Source: a virus
Strand: one strand, 5' to 3'
Virus record (IMG/VR): IMGVR_UViG_3300032954_000052
Coordinates: 1 to 32,359 of that record
Length of the DNA: 32,359 nucleotides
The position numbers and the translations under genes are program-made. The notes beneath the pieces were generated by a model. It was not told the origin of the DNA. It made no database searches and worked only from the letters and a program-made list of their open reading frames with translations. Shown here in pieces: positions 21,955 to 28,637 of this stretch; positions within the stretch are counted from its first letter, which is position 1; each line of letters begins with the position of its first letter.

Positions 21955-21973
21955 TTCAGTTTCTCCTAGAGGG

Positions 21974-22013
21974 TTTTCAACCGCGATTAATCAATAGTAA
22001 TCCCGGGGGAAAA
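21974..22013 (-). repeat. Dispersed palindromic element, copy R7
   Basis: CCGCGATTA, spacer ATCAATAG (CTATTGAT on the minus strand), TAATCCCGG with GGGAAAAC flank. It lies between the helicase stop and the gene at 21954, 19 bases before that ATG. Confidence 0.9.
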
Positions 22014-22029
22014 CTAGGTCAATCAAGGT

Positions 22030-23346
22030 TTACGCCAAATACAGGCACTTTCGAGCGCGGGAGGTTGCCACATAAAGGCATTTAAATGCCTCAACACGGT
22101 TCCTGTTGTAGAGCACGTCCTGGAAATCAGTGTAAACATTCTCATACGTGCTGCCCTGACTCCGGTGCGCGGTCAACGCATAGGCAAAGCGCACATCATG
22201 GAAAATCTCTTTATGCTCCCAGAATCGCTTCCACAGTCTCGGATTCCCACGCGCCTCAAAGGCCAACTGCTGACTGTCATTGTGAAAATCCTGCGCAGAC
22301 ATAGGATGCACAACCAGCAGCCGAATTACCTGATTCTCCTCCGTCCGACACTTCAACTCCAGCGCGTGGTACTTTGGTTCCAGGGGGTGTTTGCACTCCA
22401 TCACCCCTTCCACAATGGCTTCATCGTCGGTGCTGAGGAGCAAGTCATCCCCGCGCTCACAGGGGCCACCGGCTACAATCCGATCTCCAGGCAAGAAATA
22501 ACCCGGCTGCGCCTCTGCCCCAAAGATCGCTGCCCGCGCAATGTCGTTGTAAGCATTGACAGTCACATTCCGCCAGGCAATGATCTTTGAATGCCTGCCA
22601 TCTGCAAACTCCCCTCGTTGTGCAGCTGCAAAAATTTGCCGCTTGAATTCCGGCTTCGTGATCTTCCACACCCCCTCAACCCCATCATTGTTGCTGACGA
22701 TTTTGATCGTCGGGGCCGGATGCCAGATTTGCTCACGAATCGCCGTCACCAACTGCAGAATCTGATTGTCATGCCGCATAACCTTCGTCAGCTGCACACC
22801 AGAATCCCCTTTCAGGGTTAGTGATTCAGCTTCTTTCACTGGAGGCAGCTGCGCTGGGTCGCCCATGAAAACCACTTTGAGGTTCCATTTCGCGGCAACA
22901 TCATTCAGCAGCCCAAAGAGATGTGCATTCACCATCGAGGCTTCATCAACCACAATTACATCCACATCACTCAGGTCAACCGGCTTCCCATGTTTGATTT
23001 CCTTTGTCTCGCCGTTGGTGTCGACACGCAGTCCAAGGAAGCTGTAAATGGTACAGCCCTGCCCAACTACTTCCCGGAGGACTTTCGCCGCTTTGTTCGT
23101 AGGAGCTGTAAACACCACATTCGCAGCCGAAGCTGCAACGCGTCGAGCAACCTCACGCATGCAGGTCGTTTTGCCCGTGCCCGCATATCCCTTGAAAGTG
23201 AAGTACCAGTCTGAACACGGATCGGAGATGAATTCCAGCAGCTTCTGGATTGCTTCGAGTTGGTCTGGGATGAAGGGGAAGCTTTGGAGGGGGGCCGGAG
23301 CTTCTGCCGGGGAGTAATCGACATGTTGCTGCTCTTGAAGGTTCAT
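22030..23346 (-). CDS. SF1 DNA helicase, Dda/RecD-like
   Basis: The 438-aa product has Walker A GYAGTGKTT starting at residue 53, motif Ia TAPTNKAA, motif II VVDEAS (DEAS at 134-137), motif III GDPAQLPPV (162-170), and late motifs YALTAHRSQGSTY and YVATSRAR. This is a superfamily 1B helicase of the Dda type, normally 5'-3', used in phage replication initiation, fork progression or recombination. There is no separate primase in this window. The gene lies upstream of palindromic element R7 and follows the DUF4406 gene after an 81-base gap. Confidence 0.92.
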   Translation of the reverse strand: MNLQEQQHVDYSPAEAPAPLQSFPFIPDQLEAIQKLLEFISDPCSDWYFTFKGYAGTGKTTCMREVARRVAASAANVVFTAPTNKAAKVLREVVGQGCTIYSFLGLRVDTNGETKEIKHGKPVDLSDVDVIVVDEASMVNAHLFGLLNDVAAKWNLKVVFMGDPAQLPPVKEAESLTLKGDSGVQLTKVMRHDNQILQLVTAIREQIWHPAPTIKIVSNNDGVEGVWKITKPEFKRQIFAAAQRGEFADGRHSKIIAWRNVTVNAYNDIARAAIFGAEAQPGYFLPGDRIVAGGPCERGDDLLLSTDDEAIVEGVMECKHPLEPKYHALELKCRTEENQVIRLLVVHPMSAQDFHNDSQQLAFEARGNPRLWKRFWEHKEIFHDVRFAYALTAHRSQGSTYENVYTDFQDVLYNRNRVEAFKCLYVATSRARKCLYLA

Positions 23347-23427
23347 AATTTTCTCTAGTCTGTCTCGGCCTGCCGAGGATTGTTAAGGCAGAGGGGGAGC
23401 CTCTGCCAATGCCCACATGGGGAGGTG

Positions 23428-23952
23428 TTATGGGTTGCGGGCGCGCGCTGCGCGTGCGGTGGCGGCGGATTTCGGCGTGGGCTCGGGGGTTTCGATGTGC
23501 TCACGCTCATGCACGGGGGTGTAGAAAATCTCCAGCCCCAGCATCTGAGCAATCCGATGCTCCCACACTGCGCCCTTGCTGTTCTGCCAATCGGGGAGCA
23601 TGAAGATAGCATCGACTTCTGGCAGAGCTTGCACGCAGAAGTGCATGTAGTACTGCCAGAGAGTTTCGTCTGTGATCGGGTCGATCGGCTTTTCGATGTG
23701 CTGGGGGTTGAAAATCCGACAGCCCAGGGAGAGAAGCAGCCGCTCCGCAGCAAGAAAGGTGTCTTCGTTGTTATTTGGAATACCTGTTACAGGGCCGGAG
23801 ATGTAAACAACCTGATTGCTGATTGGCATCGCCGCTTTTGCCGGGTTGAACAGGGGGTGCTCAGCCGGGAATGCCACGCGGTAACCGGAATCGAGCTGGG
23901 AAGGCTTCACCCAGCAAGAGAGGCTGGCATTTTTTCGTTCGATGGGGATCAT
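23428..23952 (-). CDS. DUF4406 / nucleoside 2-deoxyribosyltransferase-like protein
   Basis: The 174-aa product has YISGPVTG at about residue 49, then AAERLLLSLGCRIFNP and a later LPDWQNSKGAVWEHRIAQML. This is the DUF4406 / nucleoside 2-deoxyribosyltransferase-like Rossmann-type fold. Such proteins are common in phages and may act on nucleosides or nucleotide sugars. A 40-residue N-terminal extension (KNASLSCWVKPSQLDSGYRV) precedes the domain. The ATG at 23952 overlaps the preceding stop (ATGA) with GGAG upstream; an internal start at 23829 would give the domain alone. Confidence 0.8.
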   Translation of the reverse strand: MIPIERKNASLSCWVKPSQLDSGYRVAFPAEHPLFNPAKAAMPISNQVVYISGPVTGIPNNNEDTFLAAERLLLSLGCRIFNPQHIEKPIDPITDETLWQYYMHFCVQALPEVDAIFMLPDWQNSKGAVWEHRIAQMLGLEIFYTPVHEREHIETPEPTPKSAATARAARARNP

Positions 23953-24164
23953 TGCTGCTCCAGAATCTCTTCGATTTCAGCGGCTTCGCCATCGAGCTTC
24001 AGGAAAAATTCCCGGAGCAGCCCTTCAACGAAGGTGGATTTGGCCCCGTGAGGTACGCGTTCTTCAACTTCGGAGAAGAGATGACGCGACAGACGGTCAT
24101 TCAAGTCAGCCGGGATGCAGCAGCCGAAACGAACGGGGCGGACGGTTTTGGCAGGACGACCCAA
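23949..24164 (-). CDS. Small protein with ribbon-helix-helix-like composition, 71 aa
   Basis: The N-terminus is basic (GRPAKTVRPVRFGCCI), followed by PADLNDRLSRHLF and VPHGAKSTFVEGLLREFF. A short strand followed by two helices resembles small phage DNA-binding or accessory proteins, but key residues of a known family are not identifiable. It is coupled to the DUF4406 gene by ATGA. It would be one candidate to bind the dispersed palindromes. Confidence 0.6.
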   Translation of the reverse strand: MGRPAKTVRPVRFGCCIPADLNDRLSRHLFSEVEERVPHGAKSTFVEGLLREFFLKLDGEAAEIEEILEQQ

Positions 24165-24177
24165 GATTTATTTCTCC

Positions 24178-24414
24178 TTAAGCGATGCGCCAAATGCGAA
24201 GAGAATCACCCTCACGTCTTTGGCAAAATTTAAAACCAGTGGTTCTGGACATGTTAGAGGCTACAGGCTTTCTGACGTAGGGGATTTTGATGCTATCCCC
24301 GATTTCCATCGCCCGGGCCGCCACCATTACAGGTGATCTACCCTTTCTCGGCAGTTCCGGGATCGGAACCCCTTTCTCTATGAGAAGGGCCGTATGTCGA
24401 ATGACTTCGGGCAT
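24178..24414 (-). CDS. Hypothetical protein, 78 aa
   Basis: The product reads KGRSPVMVAARAMEIGDSIK...TGFKFCQRREGDSLRIWRIA. This layout, a GDS segment and an ending KF..R.E....RIWR, occurs in many small phage proteins of unknown role. The start is the ATG at 24414 overlapping the previous stop (TGATG), with GGAG upstream; the GTG one codon earlier is less likely. Confidence 0.65.
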   Translation of the reverse strand: MPEVIRHTALLIEKGVPIPELPRKGRSPVMVAARAMEIGDSIKIPYVRKPVASNMSRTTGFKFCQRREGDSLRIWRIA

Positions 24415-24878
24415 CACACAATCTCCACTTCAGCTTCCCCCCAGCCTTGAAACTCTCTACAATTGCTGCAGATCGTCACACGCTGGGTTCGGATTTCAAC
24501 CCTTTTCGGCAGCCCGTCATACTCATAGGCTCCTTCCGGTTTGACCAGGTTTTTGATTCGAAGTCTCGGATTCTCCTTCTGGATGAAAACCCCTTCGGTG
24601 TGGGTGTGCTCGCTGCCGCAGGAGCAGATTTGCGTATGCTGGAGTAGCACAACCGCAGTGCGAAACCAGCCTTCTGCGCGGAGCTTGAACTTCAAAACGT
24701 CAGCTTGGTGCTCCGCGCGTTCTGCTGCATTCATGAAACCCACATTTGCTGCAGCCCCGTTTGCCGCAATGGGCTTGCCCTTGTGGGAGGCTTTTTGAGC
24801 AGATTTGAGCTTTTTGATCTCTGTAGCGAGGGAGACGCTTTCTTCGAGAAGTGCATCGAGGTCAAGGTCGTCACTCAT
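24414..24878 (-). CDS. Zinc-binding-type phage protein, 154 aa
   Basis: The product has an acidic N-terminus (MSDDLDLDALLEESVSLA), a Lys/Ala-rich helix, and a C-terminal half with CSCGSEHTH and later CSNC, a plausible zinc ribbon. The opening LDLDALLEES resembles the LLxEL tails seen in three other proteins here, though at the other terminus. Coupled on both sides by start/stop overlaps. Function unknown; it may act in transcription or DNA processing. Confidence 0.65.
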   Translation of the reverse strand: MSDDLDLDALLEESVSLATEIKKLKSAQKASHKGKPIAANGAAANVGFMNAAERAEHQADVLKFKLRAEGWFRTAVVLLQHTQICSCGSEHTHTEGVFIQKENPRLRIKNLVKPEGAYEYDGLPKRVEIRTQRVTICSNCREFQGWGEAEVEIV

Positions 24879-25123
24879 TTCATCCCCCGATGTGTTCCGA
24901 CTGGATGCCGGCAGGTCAGGCGACCAACCTTGCGAGAGAGCTTTGAACCAGCTGGATTGGTTCTGAAGGAATGGCCTTTGCGCGAAAGTTTTTTTGGATA
25001 TCGCCGGATCATCGAAGGGCTGCGATAATCAGGGCTATCAAAATTGCCCAGCACACGATCGAGAGCGGCATTGCCACTAGCAAGCATCTGAGCGATAATC
25101 GGTCCGAGGCGTGATACATACAT
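24875..25123 (-). CDS. Hypothetical basic protein, 82 aa
   Basis: The product is strongly basic in its C-terminal half (RRYPKKLSRKGHSFRTNPAG...CRHPVGTHRG) and helical at the start (SRLGPIIAQMLASGNAALDRVLG). The ATG at 25123 is preferred because GGGGG lies 6 bases upstream; an ATG at 25135 has no site. It is the first gene of the long minus-strand replication block. A TACAAT at 25166-25161 could be a weak -10. No family is recognised. Confidence 0.55.
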   Translation of the reverse strand: MYVSRLGPIIAQMLASGNAALDRVLGNFDSPDYRSPSMIRRYPKKLSRKGHSFRTNPAGSKLSRKVGRLTCRHPVGTHRGMK

Positions 25124-25200
25124 TGCAACCCCCATTTCAGAGTAAAACTACGTGGTGGAGATTGTATTTTGCGGTGAGGTGGGGGAGGAATGCAACTCAG

Positions 25201-25244
25201 TTTTTAATCTACCGTGATTACTCTGGATTAATCGCGGTGGAAAA
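25201..25244 (+). repeat. Dispersed palindromic element, copy R8
   Basis: CCGTGATTA, spacer CTCTGGAT, TAATCGCGG, flanked by TTTTTAATCTA and TGGAAAAC. It lies about 75 bases upstream of the first gene of the replication block. Confidence 0.9.
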
Positions 25245-25260
25245 CGCCCCCCAAGTAGAA

Positions 25261-25294
25261 AGCCCACCTAAACCCCGCACGGCTTAGGTGGGCT
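25261..25294 (-). terminator. Candidate terminator ending the structured region
   Basis: A perfect 11-bp inverted repeat, AGCCCACCTAA and TTAGGTGGGCT, with a 12-base loop. On the minus strand it is followed by TTCTACTT. It lies between the structured region (25346-25663) and the start of the replication block. The plus-strand side has no T tract. Confidence 0.5.
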
Positions 25295-25345
25295 GATCGG
25301 AAGTCACAACCCAAGAGGGTCTATTCCGAGGAGAATGTGGTGAGA

Positions 25346-25663
25346 TAAAACAGGCCCCCATAAGGGAGGGTTTCGAAACAGAGGGCTTTGCGCACCATAG
25401 GCAGCGACATAGACGAGAGCGACGGACTCACGTGGATGTCTGCAACCGGACCCCAGCCGGTTACGCCTGTTTTACCTCAAAGGAAGGATCGGTCCATTAA
25501 TAAATGGATAACGCTTTGCACACGCCTGTTAGGTGGAAGCTATCCACTTTATCCAATCCTTCCTTTGAGGGGGCTGCACGCAAGGCCGGCTATCCCGAAG
25601 GTCCGACCACCCTGCTGCAGCCCGGCTCCCATCCTTTTGATAACCCAGCCATGGGTCGCTGGG
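25346..25663 (-). ncRNA. Highly structured non-coding region, candidate RNA
   Basis: A chain of adjoining inverted repeats fills most of the 535-base gene gap. TAAAACAGGC (25346-25355) pairs with 25465-25474. A perfect 15-bp pair, 25475-25489 with 25556-25570, begins at the next base and is extended inward by TGGATAA (25505-25511) / TTATCCA (25549-25555). GGGCTGCA (25571-25578) pairs with 25616-25623. CCCAGC (25644-25649) pairs with 25658-25663. Smaller hairpins lie inside (AACCGG/CCGGTT, TCCATT/AATGGA, GTGGA/TCCAC). The strand is assumed minus because both neighbours are on that strand and a terminator follows. No known RNA class (tRNA, tmRNA, group I intron, RNase P) is recognised. It could instead be a DNA-level structure such as an origin. 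Confidence 0.5.
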
Positions 25664-25671
25664 AAACCTTC

Positions 25672-26286
25672 TTACTCTTCGCCGGTCAGCTCGTCCAGCA
25701 GCGCGCCCGAGTCGATTGTATTGTCCTTCTTCTTCGGCTTCTTCGCCGCTTCCAGACGTTCGATCACCGGCTTCAGACTCGGATTGTCGCGCAGAGCCAG
25801 CTTCTCTGCATTCGTCTTGTTCGACAGGAAGGCCTTGATTGCCTCCGGCGTCTTGCCCGAGACTTCGACCAGAGCTTTCGCGAGAACCGACAGACCGGCC
25901 AGGGCGTTGCCTTCGCCACGCGTGCGTTCTGCACCCCACTCGCCGCGCGACAGACGTTCGATCAGTTCTTCGATAGCGAGGACTTGATCTTCGATATCTT
26001 CAAGGCCTGCAACCTCATCGCCGAGCTTCTGCAGCATGCCGTGTGCAGCGAACTTCGCAAACAGCGGGTTGTTGGCGCTGAGCTTGAAGGCGCGCGTTTC
26101 GCCGTTGATGAAGTCGAGGGTGACTTCGACATCGAAGCCATCAGCCGAGATGTCGGCGTTCTTCACCAGTCGGCGCTTGCCCGCGAATTCCACCTGACGA
26201 CCATCGGTCATTTCCACGGTCTGCACCGTGCGGGCCTTCTTCGTTTGCACGGCCTGTTCAGCCATCTGTTCGAGTGCTTCGGACAT
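25672..26286 (-). CDS. Early protein of unknown function, paralogue of 27731-28360
   Basis: The 204-aa product is acidic with a beta-rich N-terminal third (ISADGFDVEVTLDFINGETR), a helical middle (AHGMLQKLGDEVAGLEDIED), a Ser/Gly/Glu linker and the C-terminal part IKAFLSNKTNAEKLALRDNP, ending ALLDELTGEE. All these segments align in order with the 209-aa protein at 27731, so the two arose by duplication. It has a good promoter (26352-26381) and GGAG before the ATG, which suggests strong expression. The fold is unknown; a nucleoprotein or host-interaction role is possible. Confidence 0.7.
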   Translation of the reverse strand: MSEALEQMAEQAVQTKKARTVQTVEMTDGRQVEFAGKRRLVKNADISADGFDVEVTLDFINGETRAFKLSANNPLFAKFAAHGMLQKLGDEVAGLEDIEDQVLAIEELIERLSRGEWGAERTRGEGNALAGLSVLAKALVEVSGKTPEAIKAFLSNKTNAEKLALRDNPSLKPVIERLEAAKKPKKKDNTIDSGALLDELTGEE

Positions 26287-26313
26287 TCAAATTCTCCACA
26301 AGGTTTGTTAGTT

Positions 26314-26327
26314 CCCGACTCGTCGGG
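26314..26327. promoter_or_regulatory. Palindrome in the leader of the 204-aa gene (possible operator)
   Basis: CCCGACTCGTCGGG: 6-bp arms around TC, placed about 20-30 bases downstream of the predicted transcription start of the 26352-26381 promoter. It could be an operator or a leader hairpin. Confidence 0.35.
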
Positions 26328-26351
26328 GCTAGTACGTGTTCGAGTGAGTTC

Positions 26352-26381
26352 ACTATATCCGCGGTGCGTTCAGGGAGTCAA
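26352..26381 (-). promoter_or_regulatory. Sigma70-type promoter for the 204-aa gene
   Basis: Minus strand: -35 TTGACT (26381-26376), 18-bp spacer, -10 TATAGT (26357-26352); five of six consensus bases in each hexamer. It lies in the 106-base gap upstream of the gene at 26286. Confidence 0.6.
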
Positions 26382-26392
26382 CGAGTATTTCA

Positions 26393-26794
26393 TCAACCCT
26401 TGGCGGCACGTATGCGCGCGAGGGCGTTGAGGTTGCTATCGAGAGGTGAGGCGGGGCGTTCGGTCGTGTTGGCGGTGGGGTTTAGCCGGTCGAGACCGAG
26501 TGCAGAGCGGAGAGCCGCGCTAGTTGCGTCATCATTCCGGCGATAAAACACCAATGCGCTACCGGCTATGCGGATCGAGAGGGAGTCGCACATGGCTACG
26601 AGGTCTGGGCGCGCGGCGGAGTTTTTCAAGCACTTGAAATAGGCATAGCAACGGAAGCGAAGCTGGGCCGCAATTTTCGGAGAATCGAACTGAATGGTGT
26701 AATCCTCGGAACCGCTGCAAAGAGTGTGGTCTGCACGGGTGAGGAGGGATTCAAACTCCGGGCCGAAGTCGCGGAGAGAGTAGATTTTTGGCAC
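26393..26794 (-). CDS. Hypothetical protein, 133 aa
   Basis: The product has a mixed alpha/beta N-terminus (IYSLRDFGPEFESLLTRADH), a segment QLRFRCYAYFKCLKNSAARP with aromatic and basic residues, and a low-complexity Ala/Asn/Arg tail. No family is recognised. The start is a GTG with GGAG 9-12 bases upstream. It is the only gene between the early promoter at 26352 and the parS-like site, so it may have its own weak promoter. Confidence 0.6.
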   Translation of the reverse strand: MPKIYSLRDFGPEFESLLTRADHTLCSGSEDYTIQFDSPKIAAQLRFRCYAYFKCLKNSAARPDLVAMCDSLSIRIAGSALVFYRRNDDATSAALRSALGLDRLNPTANTTERPASPLDSNLNALARIRAAKG

Positions 26795-26882
26795 GCTGAA
26801 TGCTCCATCGAAGAGGGGTTAGCCGGAGTTTACCCCATGCGACGGGGGAGTTTCCCGGATTTTTCCTCGATGGGAAGCAGTT

Positions 26883-26898
26883 TGTTTCACGTGAAACG
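26883..26898. promoter_or_regulatory. parS-like site (ParB binding consensus)
   Basis: TGTTTCACGTGAAACG matches the widely conserved chromosomal parS consensus TGTTTCACGTGAAACA at 15 of 16 positions, including the full 14-bp palindrome GTTTCACGTGAAAC. Flanking GTT and AAC extend the symmetry to 20 of 22 bases. It is intergenic, in a 165-base gap. Confidence 0.75.
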
Positions 26899-26903
26899 AA
26901 CAA

Positions 26904-26920
26904 AGCCCCTGAACGGGGCT
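26904..26920 (-). terminator. Rho-independent terminator of the early small-gene block
   Basis: On the minus strand AGCCCC and GGGGCT form a 6-bp stem with a 5-base loop, followed by TTTGTTCGTTT. It lies just downstream of the 79-aa gene and overlaps the approach to the parS-like site. Confidence 0.6.
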
Positions 26921-26921
26921 A

Positions 26922-26939
26922 AGAGAGAGAGAGAGAGAG
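26922..26939. repeat. (AG)9 dinucleotide tract
   Basis: Nine AG units between the terminator and the stop of the 79-aa gene. Simple sequence; no function is assigned. Confidence 0.8.
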
Positions 26940-26959
26940 GGATGAGGCGTGGCGAGAGG

Positions 26960-27199
26960 TTAGCGAGGGTAGCGAACCCCACTGCGCGCCTCTAGGGCTT
27001 TCGTGCTAGCCCCCTTGATGTAGTCCTGCACCATGGTCATTGCATGCTCGAAGCCCATGATCCACATTGCACGTTCGCTGACCGACCATTCTGCTGGAGC
27101 ATGAGCGGCGGGTGATTGCAAGGAAGCTTCAACGAGATGGAGAAGGCCCGGTGAGGCGAGAGAAGCCCGCTTGACTTCGATGTCGTGAGGGGTGGTCAT
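26960..27199 (-). CDS. Hypothetical early protein, 79 aa
   Basis: The product (TPHDIEVKRASLASPGLLHL...) contains EWSVSERAMWIMGFEHAMTM, an amphipathic Met/Trp-rich helix, and a Ser/Arg tail. No family is recognised. The ATG at 27199 was chosen for CAGGAG 6-11 bases upstream and the ATGA overlap with the preceding 56-aa gene. The longer upstream frame has no ribosome-binding site and covers that gene. Confidence 0.65.
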   Translation of the reverse strand: MTTPHDIEVKRASLASPGLLHLVEASLQSPAAHAPAEWSVSERAMWIMGFEHAMTMVQDYIKGASTKALEARSGVRYPR

Positions 27200-27366
27200 T
27201 TGCACTCCTGAATAGTCCAGCCGGGGTGATTCGCGAACGATTGTACGGGGCCACATTGATGGGCATTCCACCGGGCGTAGAGGAATTCTGCACCTTCAGC
27301 GATCCGATGGGCGAACCCACACGTAATGAGGATGGTGAGGACAATGGACCAATAGAGTTTGAACAT
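27196..27366 (-). CDS. Small membrane protein, 56 aa
   Basis: The product opens with a hydrophobic segment (FKLYWSIVLTILITCGFA), a signal-anchor or cleavable signal. A short polar domain with two Cys (HQCGP, QECK) follows and might form a disulphide outside the membrane. GGAGG lies 9 bases before the ATG at 27366, and element R9 lies 19 bases upstream. The stop overlaps the next start (ATGA). Small periplasm-facing early proteins in phages often interfere with the host envelope or exclude other phages (inference). Confidence 0.7.
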   Translation of the reverse strand: MFKLYWSIVLTILITCGFAHRIAEGAEFLYARWNAHQCGPVQSFANHPGWTIQECK

Positions 27367-27385
27367 TGCTGAGAACCTCCAATTA

Positions 27386-27422
27386 TTTACCGCGATTACT
27401 CTATGTTAATCCCGGTGGGAAA
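27386..27422 (+). repeat. Dispersed palindromic element, copy R9
   Basis: TTTACCGCGATTA, spacer CTCTATGT, TAATCCCGGTGGGAAA. Same spacer as R10. It lies 19 bases upstream of the ATG at 27366. Confidence 0.9.
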
Positions 27423-27432
27423 CCCATTTCAT

Positions 27433-27516
27433 TCAGTTAAAAAACCCATGATGCACCAACCAACACAGCCCCACGAAAAACAGAATGAGGCTGGAGATGG
27501 ATTTAATGATGAACAT
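27433..27516 (-). CDS. Tiny membrane peptide, 27 aa
   Basis: The ATG at 27516 gives MFIIKSISSLILFFVGLCWL and seven more residues: a single transmembrane helix with almost no soluble part. It begins 9 bases after the stop of the 43-aa gene, with only a weak GTGAGC/CGG site. Plausible as a coupled small membrane peptide but unproven. Confidence 0.4.
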   Translation of the reverse strand: MFIIKSISSLILFFVGLCWLVHHGFFN

Positions 27517-27525
27517 GGCCGCTGC

Positions 27526-27657
27526 TCACCACGGGCGCTGATTCGTCAGCCCGCGCAACCACAGCCACGCACCATAGGTAACGGGCACGGTACATTCCGC
27601 AGCGCACTTTCGTTTGTATGCGATGTAATTCACAAATGCAAATGTTGATTCGAGCAT
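27526..27657 (-). CDS. Small early protein, 43 aa
   Basis: The ATG at 27657 is preceded by a strong GGAGGGGG site. The product (LESTFAFVNYIAYKRKCAAE...) has two Cys and a Trp/Leu-rich end (AWLWLRGLTNQRPW). No family is recognised. A longer frame on the same strand at 27709-27503 was rejected because it lacks a site and covers this gene. Confidence 0.6.
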   Translation of the reverse strand: MLESTFAFVNYIAYKRKCAAECTVPVTYGAWLWLRGLTNQRPW

Positions 27658-27730
27658 TGCCCCCCTCCGGGGATAAAGAGATTTTAATCTGAATGGGGCG
27701 AGTGGTCAATTCAGACTCGCCCCGGGTTTG

Positions 27731-28360
27731 TCACTCTTCCACCGGAGCCGGGGCGAGCTTCTTCTTTCTGGTGCGGGTGTTGGGCTTCTTGGGAGCTTCA
27801 ATGAGAGCCGCGCCATTGCCCGCATCGGGATCGCCGCCATCCTCAATGCCCAATTCGCCCAGCAATTCATCCGTATTCACGCCATTGGATACGGTCGCAG
27901 CCGTCAATTCGGCAATGATCGCAACCACGCGCGGGTTTTTCTTCAACGCCGCACGCTGCTCTTTGGTCTTTGCACTGAGGAAGTCCTTCACATAAGCTTC
28001 ATCCCGCCCGGTCATGACAATGAGAGCGCGAACGAGGATGTCATTGGACTTGGGGGTGGATTCGCCCGCTGCACCACGCCCCTCGTTCCATTGACCGTCC
28101 GGTGACATGAGCCGATCAGCCACCTTCTTCACGGCGGCATATTTGTCTGCCACCGATGCGGGTTGCCCATTCTCCACATTGCGGGAGATCGCTGCGGCAT
28201 CAACGAGCTTTTGCTTCAGCCCGTGGAGAATCGCCATATCGCGGATTTCCGGGCGGAGCTTATTTGCGTCGATGATGATTTCCTGCCCACCCGAGAAGGT
28301 GAGCGTGAGCGTCATTTTCGGCACGAAAAGGTCAGCGGAGATGGTGGAGTTCTTTGCCAT
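27731..28360 (-). CDS. Early protein of unknown function, paralogue of 25672-26286
   Basis: The 209-aa product shares the segment order of the 204-aa protein: STISADLF and a strand region TLTLTFSGGQEI, then HGLKQKLVDAAAI, later VKDFLSAKTKEQRAALKKNP, and GVNTDELLGELGIEDGG near the end, followed by a basic extension (RTRKKKLAP). The LLxELGI motif is shared with the 77-aa protein at 21304. The start at 28360 was chosen because homology begins there; the upstream extension in the same frame looks non-coding. Two diverged copies in one phage suggest division of labour or an evasion-driven duplication. Confidence 0.7.
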   Translation of the reverse strand: MAKNSTISADLFVPKMTLTLTFSGGQEIIIDANKLRPEIRDMAILHGLKQKLVDAAAISRNVENGQPASVADKYAAVKKVADRLMSPDGQWNEGRGAAGESTPKSNDILVRALIVMTGRDEAYVKDFLSAKTKEQRAALKKNPRVVAIIAELTAATVSNGVNTDELLGELGIEDGGDPDAGNGAALIEAPKKPNTRTRKKKLAPAPVEE

Positions 28361-28473
28361 GATAATTAGCCTCTGTTTCATTGCCCCATCGGGGCGAATT
28401 CGCGAGTCGGTCGCGCACCGGACTTCATGTAGATCAGTGTACAGCAAACTGCAGAGTGTGTGATTGATATTTG

Positions 28474-28620
28474 CTATCGAGCCAGCTGGTCAACCACTAT
28501 CGCCACAACACACACAACCCAAGCATAGATGATGAATACGCCGATTGCCTCATGTCGAGCCGCGCCACGTTGCATGTTGTTGGCCTCTCGCCAGCCAATA
28601 GAATGATGGTGATGTTTCAT
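28474..28620 (-). CDS. Small membrane protein with His-rich start, 48 aa
   Basis: The ATG at 28620 follows GGAGG. The product begins MKHHHHSIGW, continues with a charged stretch and ends in one transmembrane segment (IGVFIIYAWVVCVVAIVV). This is a C-terminal membrane anchor with a cytoplasmic or periplasmic His cluster that might bind metal. Element R10 ends 17 bases upstream of the ATG. Function unknown. Confidence 0.65.
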   Translation of the reverse strand: MKHHHHSIGWREANNMQRGAARHEAIGVFIIYAWVVCVVAIVVDQLAR

Positions 28621-28637
28621 GCAGCCTCCATAATGGG

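Noticed and set aside
25346-25663. tRNA, tmRNA, RNase P or group I intron
   Set aside because: A GTTTCGAAAC motif recalls a T-arm, but no cloverleaf, CCA end, or conserved core of the other classes could be found.
25504-26430. 308-codon plus-strand frame
   Set aside because: Antisense to the 204-aa paralogue, crosses the structured region and the early promoter, and has no ribosome-binding site.
26922-26939. (AG)9 tract as a phase-variation switch
   Set aside because: It lies between a stop codon and a terminator and cannot change any reading frame or promoter spacing that I can see.
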